From positions 20,779 to 84,778 of the forward strand of contig JAAEAF010004359.1 of assembly GCA_011037195.1 (NCBI GenBank): a stretch of 64,000 bases of DNA, read 5' to 3'. Source of the stretch: Triatoma infestans (lineage: Eukaryota > Arthropoda > Insecta > Hemiptera > Reduviidae). This document shows, piece after piece, positions 39,201 to 48,217 of this stretch (the stretch's first letter is position 1; each line of letters starts with the position of its first letter). Under the pieces are notes generated by a model, which ran no database searches, was not told the origin of the DNA, and saw nothing but the letters and a program-made list of their open reading frames with translations. Both the position numbers and the translations under genes were made by a program.

Positions 39201-39608
39201 TATATATATGTATCAGTGATAAAAAAAATTAAAATTAATAAATGATTTGTTTCTTTCCTATAGGCTCTAACAGTGGTAATTTTCATAATTTGTTCATCAC
39301 GTCGTAAACATTCTTATAAAGAAATTGGTAAATCAACTGAAAATTTCCTTATTGGTAGTAAATATTCAACAAGTAATGGAACCGGTGGTGCACTATCTGA
39401 TTCAGTAGCACACAAAAGTTATACACCCACAGCATCATTACCATGCGAACGACCACCCGGCATGACTGGCATAATTACATGTAATTCATATAAAAACAGG
39501 CATGGTGTTTGGCATAGAAGAGATTCAAATGCCTTGGTGGGTAGCCAACATGGTTCAAGTTATAGCAGTTTAGATCCAATTAAACATAATTATAATACGC
39601 TACCATAG
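17212..39608 (+). CDS. MFS transporter, SLC18B1-like (vesicular polyamine transporter type), 11 exons, 514 codons
   Basis: Exons: 17212-17334, 32297-32392, 33890-33963, 34108-34255, 34585-34653, 34746-34863, 35167-35282, 37558-37748, 38802-38897, 38986-39154, 39264-39608. All junctions are GT-AG and keep frame. About twelve membrane segments are expected. Residues 71-80 (GQHLNRIGPK) form the loop 2-3 motif A; residues about 157-166 (GLIVGPTVGG) are the antiporter motif C of TM5, echoed by GAFIGPSMAG at 369-378; GWLCDKKVMPK is the second-half counterpart of motif A. The last 80 or so residues are a hydrophilic, Ser-rich cytosolic tail. Mammalian SLC18B1 exchanges protons for spermidine/spermine in secretory vesicles; the insect substrate is inferred only. 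The start ATG at 17212 has an in-frame stop 15 bases upstream, but a further 5' exon cannot be excluded. Intron 1 (17335-32296) is about 15 kb of nested repeats. Confidence 0.9.
18121..18330 (+). mobile_element. tRNA-derived SINE, family C
   Basis: Second copy of the unit at 13943: same box A region, box B CCAGTTCGAATCCCGCG, same CCGTCCACGACACCTAATT body. Lies in intron 1 of the transporter. The unrelated GC-richer 18331-18450 follows it. Confidence 0.75.
18622..19022. mobile_element. Fold-back element, about 135-bp inverted arms
   Basis: AATTTGGTGAGTATCG at the left matches, inverted, CGATCCTCACCAAAATT at the right. The arms continue through CATTCAATTATGCCAA and TAGTCGTGAA-AT-TGGAGAAA. The middle is AT-rich. 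The right arm contains TGTCGAAACGTTGG and the left arm its drifted inverse, reminiscent of Penelope-type terminal repeats, but no clean hammerhead core is present. Confidence 0.6.
19030..19850. other. Intron 1 sequence, nothing recognised
   Basis: AT-rich sequence between two fold-back elements. No coding or structured signal seen. Confidence 0.3.
19857..20122. mobile_element. Fold-back Penelope-like terminal repeats with hammerhead
   Basis: Inverted arms of about 130 bp: GATATTTTCCGTGATAGCCT on the left against AGGCTTTCATGGAAAATATC on the right. An inner pair GCAAATTTAGTTGATAC / GTATCAACTAAATTTGC flanks a loop of about 30 bases. The right arm carries CTGATAA, a weak stem II, GAAACCGGTC and GATG. 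The left arm has lost that region. Related to 10600-10789. Confidence 0.6.
20055..20088 (+). ncRNA. Degenerate hammerhead ribozyme motif
   Basis: CTGATAA (consensus CTGANGA, one base off), an imperfect stem II around TTGGCGAACACCC, then GAAACCGGTC followed by GAT, which can pair with the ATC before the core. Probably inactive. Confidence 0.45.
20335..20389. repeat. (CA)n microsatellite
   Basis: About 27 CA units with one TA interruption. Confidence 0.95.
20390..21129. other. Intron 1 sequence with a family D tail fragment
   Basis: 20490-20575 (GCGATCGTATCGGACAAATT, then CACCGGAAATACACG, then GAGGTCCCC) is the reverse of the family D 3' region. The rest is AT-rich without recognised features. 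Confidence 0.35.
21131..21262 (+). mobile_element. tRNA-derived SINE, family A (3'-truncated)
   Basis: The clearest tRNA-like head of family A: GGGAAGGGAATAGCCTCAGT then GGTTAGCGTACTGG, and box B CTGGGTTCGAGTCCAGC. The copy stops after CTCACTGTCCGGTGATGG. Confidence 0.8.
21263..22725. other. Intron 1 sequence, nothing firmly recognised
   Basis: AT-rich. TGACCTGGCTCCCAGGTGGA near 21858 and ATCTGGAATCCAGGTTATTTTC near 21367 form part of a loose inverted arrangement (TTTAACCATCATATTT against AATATGATGGTTAAAA), so 21316-21951 may be an old fold-back element. No ORF of interest. Confidence 0.35.
22726..23795. mobile_element. MITE (Harbinger-like) with TTA target duplication
   Basis: Terminal inverted repeats begin AGCGGCGTTTACACGATCAA and the flanks are TTA on both sides (22723-22725, 23796-23798). 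The ends contain repeated ATTGACAATAATATTGATC blocks, several of them palindromic; another copy lies inside at about 23676-23701. 1070 bp, no transposase. The 3-bp TTA duplication fits PIF/Harbinger-type elements. Confidence 0.75.
24144..24395 (+). mobile_element. tRNA-derived SINE, family B (best copy)
   Basis: GACGCGTTGGTCTAGTGGCT then AGCGCACTCG (box A), GGGTTCGATTCCCGTGAGG (box B), the family body and the 3' end GGCAGTTGCGCCTTAGGGTTT. Confidence 0.85.
24529..24563 (-). ncRNA. Degenerate hammerhead ribozyme motif (left, inverted)
   Basis: Minus strand: CTGAGAA (one base off CTGANGA), a stem II of GGACACC with a two-base insertion in its partner (GGTGAGTCC), then GAAAC and GTC. Confidence 0.5.
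24745..25207 (-). pseudogene. Retroelement-type C-terminal domain fragment (HADIVTF...DPTVRYE...EKSKIY)
   Basis: An open minus-strand frame reads FEEVYAIDTDG, HADIVTFQ, AFVLDPTVRYE, VHEEKSKIYEKC over about 150 residues. I recognise this pattern (R-x-DI-[VT], then DPT-R-E, then EK--IY) from C-terminal regions of insect non-LTR retroelement proteins, possibly the restriction-like endonuclease part of an R2/NeSL-type element. No RT is attached and the upstream end runs into unrelated sequence. It lies antisense inside the Penelope-like fragment. Function uncertain. Confidence 0.4.
25922..25954 (+). ncRNA. Hammerhead ribozyme motif
   Basis: CTGAGGA, stem II of seven pairs with one mismatch and one wobble (GTACATC/GGTGTCC), GAAAC and GTC in canonical order and spacing, within the right-hand terminal repeat of the Penelope-like element. 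Confidence 0.6.
26020..27740. repeat. Diverged family D repeat pieces
   Basis: 26040-26460 contains the family blocks (CTTCCGGT-AA, GAATTTTGAC, ATTAATATTATTTTAGATGA, GGAGAAATGTTTCAA). 26770-26880 holds the AAGGTATATGGATAACGACT then TTTTCTCGG block also seen near 15240. 26900-27740 is AT-rich with no recognised feature. Confidence 0.45.
27746..29045 (+). mobile_element. tRNA-derived SINE, family A, split by a Jockey insertion
   Basis: The SINE body is 27746-27953 and ends at its 3' core GACGCGCCTTAATT. Its poly(A) tail resumes at 29032-29045, after a 1.07-kb Jockey element. GCGCCTTAATT appears on both sides (27943-27953 and 29021-29031). Confidence 0.85.
27954..29020 (-). mobile_element. Jockey-type non-LTR retrotransposon, 5'-truncated
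   Basis: On the minus strand an RT segment (28493-28894) has GVPQGSMLGPVLYTVYTSDI, the catalytic TYADDTA block and RYLGLFIDKRLTW, all typical of Jockey-clade RT. After a frameshift the RT C-terminus continues (ISVIKPIWTYGLELWGSA, then NRTLHNDLKVP) to a poly(A) tail, seen as T's at 27952-27960. An 11-bp target duplication, GCGCCTTAATT, flanks it. Dead: no 5' ORF1, endonuclease or first RT blocks. Confidence 0.9.
29336..29369 (-). ncRNA. Hammerhead ribozyme motif (left arm)
   Basis: Minus strand: CTGAGGA, stem II GACACC/GGTGTC with AAA loop, then GAAAC and GTC. One extra A sits between stem II and GAAAC. Confidence 0.55.
29439..29473 (+). ncRNA. Degenerate hammerhead ribozyme motif (right arm)
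   Basis: CTGAGGA, stem GGAC/GTCC with a long loop, then AGAAAAGTC in place of GAAACGTC. Confidence 0.45.
29890..31258 (+). mobile_element. Family D interspersed repeat, interrupted by a MITE
   Basis: Same internal blocks as 15328-16329: CTTCCGGTTTACTAATTTTC near 29938, CTTCCGGTATCCGATTT near 30245, CTTCCGGTTGAGGAATT near 30544, again about 300 bp apart. A CA-rich tract at 30660-30750 and AAACCACTTTTTTGGACTCA follow. The terminal hairpin is split: ACTTCCT ends at 30858 and CTAGGAGTAAGAGAAAGT resumes at 31239, with a MITE between. Confidence 0.7.
30862..31235. mobile_element. MITE (Harbinger-like) with TTA target duplication
   Basis: Ends AGACGCGTTCTCACG and CGTGAGAACACGCCT are inverted (13 of 15). 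TTA lies on both sides (30859-30861, 31236-31238). 374 bp, non-coding, rich in TTGATC/AAGTTGA words. Inserted in the terminal hairpin of a family D repeat. Confidence 0.8.
31537..32085 (+). mobile_element. Non-LTR retrotransposon 3' end (RNase H end plus CCHC tail)
   Basis: The open frame runs NLAREGSQD, FIGPEPFCG (end of RNase H), then GLLTGHCRLNRHMHHLKLMD, CRFCKVEEETPAHILCEC and a stop at 32025. A short GC-rich 3' UTR and a C run follow. This C-terminal domain is intact; the element is 5'-truncated near 31537. Same broad type as 52466-58100 (which has GPEPFCG and LTGHCRL), but a different subfamily. Confidence 0.85.
32400..33190. other. Intron 2 of the transporter with family D-like fragments
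   Basis: 32600-33120 holds drifted blocks of family D type (GATCATATCACATTTACAAC, CATCCGGAAATACAT, AAAATCGATTAACCGGAAGTG). Nothing else recognised. Confidence 0.35.
33195..33245. repeat. (ATT)n microsatellite
   Basis: About 17 uninterrupted ATT units. Confidence 0.95.
33250..33640 (-). mobile_element. Non-LTR retrotransposon C-terminal fragment (CCHC tail)
   Basis: The minus strand reads IGHCGIRRHLNTMVGLMPD, RFCRVCVTEEENKPYIHLMM, DCLGCEEEIRFRIFG, then stops. Same subfamily as 10790-10935. Lies in transporter intron 2. Confidence 0.7.
33641..33760. repeat. Repeat edge shared with 7702-7790
   Basis: Starts TGTCTTGAATAGGGAGTTGA and stays similar to 7702-7790 for about 85-110 bases (GTTAGTTAGAGA, TTACTCGAA-TA, AATAGACT-TAT). 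Likely the end fragment of an LTR-like element. Confidence 0.4.
35290..36355. other. Transporter intron 7, nothing recognised
   Basis: AT-rich intron sequence. 35490-35760 is a little richer in GC and may be an unidentified repeat (AAAGCTCAGCGGTGATCAAC region resembles a drifted mariner transposase tail, unproven). Confidence 0.3.
36360..37180 (-). mobile_element. Non-LTR retrotransposon RNase H and C-terminal fragment
   Basis: The minus strand reads in broken frames: GSKSGEGVGSAIAVYKNKD, NQAEELAVLNALEW, then EVILLWVKAQIGLEGNEEAD plus RLAKEAAK (last RNase H helix), then LRLPITHALTQIFSGHG and MKYLYRF. Several stops. Dead copy in transporter intron 7. The FSGHG...YLYRF tail differs from the LTGHCRL type, so this is a separate clade. 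Confidence 0.75.
38130..38520. other. GC-rich insert in transporter intron 8
   Basis: Clearly richer in GC than the flanking intron. It contains a near-perfect 15-bp hairpin (CAGCCTGGTCATGGG / CCCATGGTCAGGCTG, 38199-38231). The style resembles the 5' untranslated part of a LINE such as 57665-58100, but I see no coding match. Origin unknown. Confidence 0.4.
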
Positions 39609-39669
39609 TTATTGAATTTTATCGTTGTATATTTTGTGTTTGTTTTTTTTTTTTTTCTAAGATATTGTA

Positions 39670-39675
39670 AATAAA
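39670..39675 (+). terminator. Poly(A) signal AATAAA for the SLC18B1-like gene
   Basis: AATAAA lies 62 bases after the stop codon of the transporter, in a T-rich 3' UTR. A second AATAAA occurs near 39831-39836. Confidence 0.55.
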
Positions 39676-39719
39676 TTTCGTGTATATACACTATTTTTCC
39701 GTAATCAAAAAGAATAATT

Positions 39720-40890
39720 AAATTTCGAAATATATTTATAATATTAGTTTATAAATATGTAAGCTTCTATAACATTAAAAGTCACGCATCTTTTTTTTTT
39801 AATATTATTAACCGTTTATTTAGGGTTAACAATAAAATAGGAAACCCTATTTTATTTATCATACAATCTCTTTAATCATTCAGCATTTTTTTGTATTTTA
39901 ATTTTTCTGAATTTCTTAAATAATTTATAAGTATTTATAAAAAAATTTACATTACATAATTTTGTAAAACATTTTGATGGTCGATACAATTATCAAATAA
40001 GTTTTTAGCTCAATATTTATCCGAATAGTATTAAAAATATTTAAGTTCATCATCCCGATCAAAGATCGCCCATAATTTGAAAACAAAACAAAAAAATTAC
40101 TTAGCGATGATGTAATAAAAAATAATAAACAATATTGTATTTTTAATTTACTTTTATTTTTTTTTTATTTTTTTTTTTATTTACCCTTAATATTAGATTA
40201 TATGTCAAACTTATAATAGATATGTGGATGTACTTATCTGACTTAATATTTGAACCAATTGAAATACCTATAGTTTTGCTCGAAAATGGTCACAATTATA
40301 CATTCTGTAGGAAGGCTAATAAATCTACGTCACTGGATCCCACAAGAGTACTCTCTCCAGTTGTCTGTTTAATTCGACCGAGGAGTCCTAAGAGAGGCTT
40401 ATTTGGGTAAAATTTGAAGGCATCAGCTCTTCTTCTTCAAAGTGGCACACTCTCAGCCACCACATAAACCCTTCACACTAACACAGCACGGGCAGGTCAT
40501 TCCGTTGTCGGATCATACGATGTAAAACTTCTTGAGTCTAACCGAATGGCAGAACAGCCTTGTTTCCGCCCACCATTGATGCTGTGCACCAATGCTTTGA
40601 TAGCTAGACATATATCTCACAAAAAAGTAGTGAACTCCCAGGCATAGTAGTGATCTATCTGCCGCCTCTTTATATGCCCGAAATTTGCAGATTAGAAAAA
40701 CCTTGGATTTAGCTACAAAATTTTCGTGAAGATGCACAAAACGGTCCCAAATGAGTGTTGTATTGATTTGGTAAATTTTTGAATGTTAGAGTAGCTTAGC
40801 AGTTTGAGATGATGACTCTGGAAATATATATAAATCGTTTGACTTATTACTATCTCAGCAGCCATGTTTTATATTAAATAAACACACAAA
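39720..40890. other. Intergenic sequence downstream of the transporter
   Basis: AT-rich to about 40200, then 40220-40760 of more balanced composition with no long ORF, probably an old repeat that I cannot identify. Confidence 0.3.
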
Positions 40891-40893
40891 ATA

Positions 40894-41455
40894 TCTGAGG
40901 GTAAGTCAATAATTATCCGCAATGTAGTTATAAATTTTATTGTAATTTATTGTAATACAAATAGAAAACATTATTTTTCAACATAAACCCATTGCTTTTC
41001 AATGCACTTGGTCCATCGTTGCACAAGCTTTCTGAAGCCGTCATAAAAGAAGGTTTTTGGTTGAGCTGCTAGCCAGGAATGCACCGCTTCTTTTACTGCT
41101 TCATCCGAGGTAAATCTACGCCCCCTTAATGCCTCTTTGAGTGGACCAAACAAGTGGAAGTCCGATGGAGCAAGGTCAGGACTATACGGAGGATGATCCA
41201 GGACTTCAAAATTGAGTTTCTGAAGCGTTTCAACAGTGTGGGCAGCAGTATGTGGACGGGCATTGTCGTGCAACAACACAACACCTTTTGACAGCAGTCC
41301 TCGGCGTTTGCTTCGAATTGCAGGCTTCAACTTGTCAGTAAGCATCTCACTGTAACGCGCACTGTTTATTGTTATGCCCCTTTCCTGATAATGTTCCAGT
41401 ACATATTCCGTATATATTCTCAGCAGAGATACAGGAAAAAACACATATACATTTG
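40894..41455 (-). mobile_element. Mariner transposon, 5'-truncated, with C-terminal half of transposase
   Basis: A 157-codon open minus frame (40971-41444) has LLHDNARPHTA (second catalytic Asp in HDNARPH) and, 34 residues on, HPPYSPDLAPSDFHLFGPLK (third Asp), the D34D signature of mariner. It ends RKLVQRWTKCIE and a stop. The N-terminal helix-turn-helix part and first catalytic Asp are absent. A terminal-repeat-like GAGGGTAAGTCAATAATTAT begins at about 40898. Open but incomplete, so not functional. Confidence 0.9.
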
Positions 41456-41619
41456 AAGACGGAACTGTTGGAATTGTCCTACAACTGCACTAAGTCCTAC
41501 ATTGAAATTGATGCAAGGCAGTAATCGTTGCGAAACTAGGAAGAAGAATGGAAAAGAAACACAAAAGCCCCATGCGATTCTAAAGTCTACAGTGGCCAGT
41601 GAGAGGTCCTACAGTATGG

Positions 41620-41945
41620 CCGCATGGCCTTGTTGGAGTTGTTCGGATAGTAAATCTGTACGAATTCGATACTAAGAAGCTCATGGATCACATGGGCCTG
41701 ACAATGAATAGCATGTGTAGGTTTGATCAGAAAGGGAGAGAAAACAGCACTGCACGAACTGTGTCATTCTGAAAGGCTTAGTAACTGAAAGTTGGACTCT
41801 TCGGAGGAGAAAAACTGGCGCCTTGAAGCTTTTTGTCTCTCTCCTAGGTCCTAATTAAACAAACAGAATAGGAAAGAATACTCTAATGTGCCCTTAGGGG
41901 ACGATACCAGCCAATCACCATAAAATCTAATCTAAGGCGATCACG
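41620..41945 (+). mobile_element. Degraded non-LTR retrotransposon C-terminal fragment
   Basis: Plus strand: KLMDHMGLTMNSMCRFDQKG and, after stops, KVGLFGGEKLAP, KLFVSLLG. This matches the HMGL..-CRFC-EEE-..-LG-EKLSP-type tail of RNase H-bearing LINEs in heavily mutated form. Confidence 0.5.
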
Positions 41946-41949
41946 AGAT

Positions 41950-42770
41950 GTTTATATTAAACATTATCCTATATTTTATTAAATTTTATTACTAATATTC
42001 GTTAAAAAAATTAACTGCCTGAACAACCATTATTGTTTTATTTACAATTCTTTAGTTGATTAAACCGTAGAAATTTATATTTATCAAAATAACAATAATG
42101 AATACCGTAATATTGACATTCAGACTAATTATAGGAACTGAGAGTTGTTTAATATCTTAGATTATTATATTATTCAACAGCTCTCATCAAACTTGTATAA
42201 ACTACTTAGTGTAACAGGCAGCTGGCACCAGTTAGTATAGATTACTTTATCAAGTAATTCTAAAAGCTTAGCTCTATCTCAGAACCTAAGCTAAATAAAT
42301 TAAATGATGTTAAAAGAATATTTATCAGAATTACTTTATTGCAAGGTAGAATAATTATTTTTAAAAGTAAAATTACTTATGAGAACATTGTCTATAACAT
42401 GGTTGAGGAATTTTTACAGTTAACTTCCTGTAGGATACTAATTTGAATGTCAGGTATGAACTTTCTGAGACATTTAATTTTTTTTTAACTGCACCGCCCC
42501 ACATAGACAGAGACTATTTTCTAAAAACCACATTTTCTAACTCAGAGAACTTCAAAACGTGAAATTCCAATAAAAACCCGATAAAATTACCAATATTATC
42601 CTCTTACAGAGTAAGATAAAATAAAAAAATAAAGATTTTTATAATTCATAGATATAAAATTAATCTTCATAAACTTCAGTAAGAACAACTCCTCCCCCCT
42701 CAATAATCCCAAAAATTAATATTTTAAATAAACAACTTAGTGATTATGTTAACAACAATAACACTTTCAA
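41950..42770. other. Intergenic sequence, weak repeat traces
   Basis: AT-rich. 42212-42240 (GTGTAACAGGCAGCTGGCAC) weakly resembles the start of the LTR at 11424-11858. 42480-42620 holds family D 3' blocks (ACCACATTTTCTAACTCAGA, TTACCAATATTATCCTCTTA). Confidence 0.3.
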
Positions 42771-42985
42771 TTTTTTTTTTTTTAATTTAATTTAAAGCGC
42801 GTCAACAGCTGTGGTCATTCGCGCCCGGAGCCTACTCAGTCCACTGCCGGCCTCCGAACAGTGTTCTTTCGTTACAGACAATATTGTCCATCACCGAACA
42901 GTGAGCGCTAGTGGCTCCTAGGAAGAAAAAATATCTAAGGGCAACACAGCTGGACTCGAACCCGAGACCTCCACGTGAGATCCTC
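42771..42985 (-). mobile_element. tRNA-derived SINE, family A (5'-truncated)
   Basis: Poly(T), AAAGCGCGTCAACAGC, the GAACAGTG/CACTGTTC pair, and CTGGACTCGAACCCGAGACC (box B, reverse). The tRNA 5' end is missing. Confidence 0.8.
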
Positions 42986-43009
42986 CCAAACGTTTAAGGC
43001 ACCAGTGGC

Positions 43010-45180
43010 CTAGCGACTTCTTCTCCGCAGAAGAATGGAACAATTAATAAAAAATTAAAATTAATTTATTATTTCTTAAATTATTAAATAATTTTAATTA
43101 ATAAAAAAAGTTTAAAGGGGGTTATTTCCTAATTTTTTTCTTCACAAGAACCTTATTTTCAATTTTTCAAGTCGTTTTTGGTGAAAAGGAGGAGGTTAGT
43201 TAGTAATATAAGCTCCCTAAATATGTTAAATGCTACAATATTGGACGAATAGATGATCCGCCAATTGGAACTGATTTTTACTTTGTTTGTTTTTTTATTA
43301 TAATTATTATTAATATTCATTGTAAATTTATAAATACAACATAAATTCTATTATTCTTATAAAAATGAAATTAGATTAGACGGTGAATTTTAACTCGAAC
43401 ATATTTTTTTTTTTTTTTTTTTAAGGGCGGCAAATACCGTAGACGCACTCAAATGGCGAGACACCTCTATGTGGCTTATAACAAGTATAAAAAATGGCCT
43501 CTGAAGATTTATATCGGCCTGTATCAATTCAGCTTTAAGCGGGATACATCTCTCATAACAGCACCTTTTTGGTGAGGCGGCTTACTTCTGTATTTTTTCC
43601 CCATCCCAGAAATGCCTACCGTGGCTAGCCAGGTAATTAACTACAGTAAAGGCACGAGCCACACTATCCGCCCTCAATATATTACAGCCTCATCTAGTGA
43701 ATGATTGATGGTAATCAAATGGTCAGGACTGTCCACTTTAATTATAACTTTGTGGGGAAATGGAAGCTAGAACTTGATTTTTCATGTTAAAGGAGAAAAA
43801 AAAAAAAGAAATGAAAATAATAACTTACAGTTTGTTGAAGCCCATATTGGCAGGTAATTATTTTGAGATGTATGTCGAACTGTGGTTTTATTACATAAAA
43901 GCACATTGATCACACATTGTGAGAATAGTTGTAAGCTTAATCAAATTAATCTTGGCGCTAATGATTCTTTGGTTTATTACTAGTCTAAGAAAATAAAAAA
44001 AATTGCTCCACAAGGAACACATTTTTCTCTTCTTTTCTGTTTTGTTAATAGAAAAGAAAATATTGATCTAAAAGAAAGTTTAAACACTTTTAAAAAATAA
44101 AAAAAATGGTACAATACTTTTTTGAATGTCAACATTAGACTGACTAAATCAGCTGTCACCTTGCTGAATAGATAACTAATAACAAGTTAACAGTGCTGCC
44201 ACTAGAATGCGTAAGTATACTACTTTTAATCATGGTAGCACGGGTATTGTTTTATTAATATGGAGTATTTTATAATCAATGTTACCAAGTATAAAATAAA
44301 ATTTAATTTAAATGGCCTTAGGTTTAAACAATATATTTATCTGCATGATTTTTAATTTCAAACTGCTACGAGGACAAAATTAGTTGAGAATTATAATTTA
44401 TTGTGATTTTGTTTTTCAGTTTAATTAAATTCGTATTAGCAAAACAAAGAAAAATTCTCTTTAAGCAACTTTGAAGAATACTAAAAGTCTTTATATGATG
44501 CATATTAAGTGAAACAATCAATCTCAAACCATTCCGAAAACATTAATCTTTATTATTTCAAGCAAATATTGATTTCAAAGGGTATAAAAAAGTATTCATT
44601 CAATATTGATTTGAATATTTATTATCTTTTCTGATCCATTGATAATACTCAATTAATCATGCCAGAGCTACAAATAATTTTAGTATAGAGTAACGAAGTC
44701 CTCAAAACTAAAAATCTACCTTGTTAGAATACTTTAACAATCTCTCTCAGAAAGACTTCCCTACATAATGTAAACTTTTCTAAGAGATAGACATCAATTT
44801 ATGGCAACAAATAAAGGGCTAACAATTCCTTTACTGAATGATTTTCTTCAAATACAAATCAATACATGATAAGAGTCTACCTTGAAAATATTTTAAGTTT
44901 GGTAACAAGCAAAATTATTATTTATGACAAACGTTGAAATATTATTTAAAAGAGAACCATCCCCGTCAATCAAGTAATAAGTACCTCAAAAAACCTGTAT
45001 TGTATTTTTTTTTTTATTTTACATTTTATGTTTTAAAAAAATTATAAATAGTTATTTACCAAACTATGAGCAAAGTGATATTTTTTTCACGAACCCAGCA
45101 AGTTTTAGGTACCTGAACGAAAGTGTGTGAAAATACATAACTCGTTATAAATCGTATCATTCAGGCGCTTCCGCGGCCAT
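43010..45180. other. Intergenic sequence, nothing firmly recognised
   Basis: Mostly AT-rich. 43415-43740 begins with a T run and has near-balanced composition (CTCAAATGGCGAGACACC, GCCACACTATCCGCCC), so it is probably the tail end of a retroelement, unidentified. Confidence 0.3.
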
Positions 45181-45239
45181 TGTCATATAAAACACTTAGG
45201 TCTCTGGGTCCAGACCGCATCAGTGGTTTGTTGTAAACT

Positions 45240-45273
45240 GACGTTTCGCCCATATTACAATAGGCTTCTTCAG
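45240..45273 (-). ncRNA. Hammerhead ribozyme motif, isolated
   Basis: Minus strand: CTGAAGA, then A, stem II GCCTAT/ATGGGC (six pairs with one G-U) with a TGTAAT loop, GAAAC, GTC, then AGT which pairs with the ACT before the core. Every core base fits. The surroundings (about 45160-45320, more GC-rich than the flanks) look like a Penelope-type terminal repeat; no coding part nearby. Confidence 0.6.
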
Positions 45274-45319
45274 AGTAGTGTTGCTGAAACAACAGTTTTA
45301 GCAAGTTGTCCAAAACTGT

Positions 45320-48185
45320 GTTGATTTCTCACTTAAATTCATCTTCTTGCCAATCACTTCACAATTATGCAAGACATGTCTGGCACGTACGGTTATCAAC
45401 TTGTACAATATTTTAGCTTCTAATTTTTTTATAATTATATGTTTATTTATTTTATCTAGTTTTTTTCATATAAATATCCCTCCAAGATGAGCAATGATTT
45501 AACCTACAAGTTCCATCAATGATATTACATGTAATATAAGATTACATTAAGTTTAACATATAAATTTGAACAGTATGGGGTTTTGTGGTAAATATAAAAA
45601 AAAGAAAAAAGACGATGATAATAATATGAAAACAAATATAAAAACAAATAAAATAAAATAACAATATGAAAAATATAAATCAAAAAGAAGTGAAGAAATG
45701 TCCTAATTATTATAAGTCTTATAATCGATCGGCCTCAGCTGGCCAATAAGCGGAATTGGAGAAAATATATCGTAAGAAGATTCATTTTTATCCTGTTCAC
45801 TGTTAATAATAATTGTGATTAAATCAACCTCCGGCTGACGGATAACAACTTATCCATGCCTTCTTTTTGTACAAATAAAGTAGGTATCTGGGATTTTATC
45901 CGTCATAGCACGCATATTTTTTTGACGTTCCTAGGCCGGTTTTGGATTTTCATCCACCGTCAGAGTAAAGTTATCAAGTTTGTGTAGAGAACTTAATGTT
46001 TCTGTTACATACTATGCTTCTTGATTGTCTGTGTGGGAGGCTTTTTTTTAACGAAGAACTGCGAGGAGATCAAAAGTGATATTGGAGATAGATACAGTTC
46101 TGGAGAGCATCAGAGAAAGTGAAACGATGGGGTTTGACCTTTCAGTTGGACCAAGATATCGAGTTTAGAATCTGTAAGGGACTGAGAGCTAAAGATAGGT
46201 GTAACAATTTATAGGTTCAAGCCTCATTTGTGGCTGAGTAATTTTTTCATTCGAAAAATACGACTGATCTTTATGTTAATGACCATTGTAGTTGAGGCAT
46301 AAAAATAAATCATTTATGATAACTAGAATAACTTAAACTTACAAAAGATGTTTAAAATTATGAAAAAACACAAACAAACCCAAATAATCATAATTATTGA
46401 CTTATAATAGAAGAAATATACTAAAATCCATTCTTTCTTAAAATCCATTTCTTAAAATTGATTCATTTAAAAATCAATTCTTTATTATGTTTTTGAGACT
46501 GAAGTGATCTGGAAAATGTTGGCAGTTAACAACAGAAAAGATTTCCATTAAATCCTTAGGATATAACCATTTAGTAAGAAGTAAAGGAAAAGGCTAGTTA
46601 GTTATAACTTGTTGGAAACATTGAAGCTTTTGAACGCTTCACAGAACTTGTTAATTGATTTCTTTTCAGCTAACTATTTTCCTTGTCTTATAGGAAACCA
46701 TTATTGTTTAGTATTATTTTTGCTTTTGTAGCTGGTATAATGTTTATAATATTTTATTATAATAATAAGAAAAATTCTTGGAAAGTTTATTGCTTACTTG
46801 TCTCAAGGATCAGCAAAGGTATAAATGCCGCCATCCAAAGGCATTTTAATCCTCCTATTTACGTCTAGAAATACGAAAGAATATTACTATTAAATAAAAA
46901 AAAAACTCTGAATATTGACTTCCATTAATAATTAAGTAAAGTAATACAATGATGGAGTTTATAACCTCTACTACCCATCCCCCTTATAACCTTATAACCC
47001 ATCTTTGTTTCATCTGAAATGGCGCTATAAAGCCCATCATTTAATATTGAAAATATATTTATTTTTAATAAATCAAAATGAAGTGAAACAATCACCCGTC
47101 TTTCTTTTAATGCATTTAATATAATGATAAAATTTACAATTTTTTTTTTTTTATCTTGCAAATCTTTATTATACAGATGCCATGGTATACATCATGTTCG
47201 TTAGCAACCCATGACCAGTTTTCACCCAAGTGTATTTATAGTCACACAGAAGGCAGCTCCAATAACATTTAAAATGTTATGTCACAAATTCCTCAGAAGG
47301 GCCCCCCCACACACACAAAATCAATTTTACCAGAAAAATATTTCAAATAAAAATGATTATGATTGTTTGCGAGTTAACCAATTTTCTTCAGATTTGAAAT
47401 TCTACTAATCCTAGTAATTTATACTAATATTACATAGATGATAGAACCATAAATTGTAGTGAAGTGGTACTTTACAGGCACACTTGTCACTCACTTGTAC
47501 TGTATCATAACAGTAAGCGTGACGATATGGTTGCACAGACATACATTGTTTACGGAACTTGATTATGATGTCCGAAGAAGTGAGAATCTTCTAGCTAATA
47601 GCAGCTCCGTTGACTTGACCATTTCCCCGTTGGGTAATGAATCTCAGTTGTGAGCAGTTTGCTCTCAATTACAGGCCATATGGTTTTTAGTAGAAAGTGA
47701 TCAATGTTCTCTTCGTAACTTGCAGGTTAGGAGAGGACACTGACCATTTTGTTTATATATGTCCTATCCCCCCAAAAAATATCCGTATCTCTGTCTTTGG
47801 TTCTGATATTCTGACGAGCTCATGGAAGTTATCAGAGTTACATGGAAGTATAGGAGGTAAGCTGGTCTCCGAATTCAATTTCTGGTAACTTTTTCCAAAC
47901 TATTACTATCAATAATTGCTTCTGGGCAATTAGCCTTCCAATTTTAATAAAGCAAATCGTTATCGTTTTCACGAAAATTACAAAAAAACAACACCTATTC
48001 TGTAAAGTTGTACGTTTGAATAACCGATATTCTTAGAATGATGATGGCATATCACAGTTCAGATTAGTTCCCTGCTATCCGAAAGGTTCGCCAAGGTCGA
48101 CTTCAACGACCTTCAAACGAAGCCAACCAAGTGTTGGGGATGAAGTATCGTACTGCTTCCCCTAACCACAGGTGTCTATATTGAA
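45320..48185. other. Intergenic sequence, nothing firmly recognised
   Basis: AT-rich. 46683-46868 has a small hydrophobic open frame (RKPLLFSIIFAFVAGIMF) that I do not trust as an exon. 47320-47420 holds a family D block (AAATATTTCAAATAAAAATG then GCGAGTTAACCAATTTTCTT). No other feature. Confidence 0.3.
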
Positions 48186-48217
48186 GAAAAAAAAATCTGG
48201 TATGAAACACTCACACA

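Noticed and set aside
46683..46868. Hydrophobic 61-codon frame that could be a membrane-protein exon
   Set aside because: No matching neighbouring exon, no family motif; a single hydrophobic stretch is common in AT-rich DNA.
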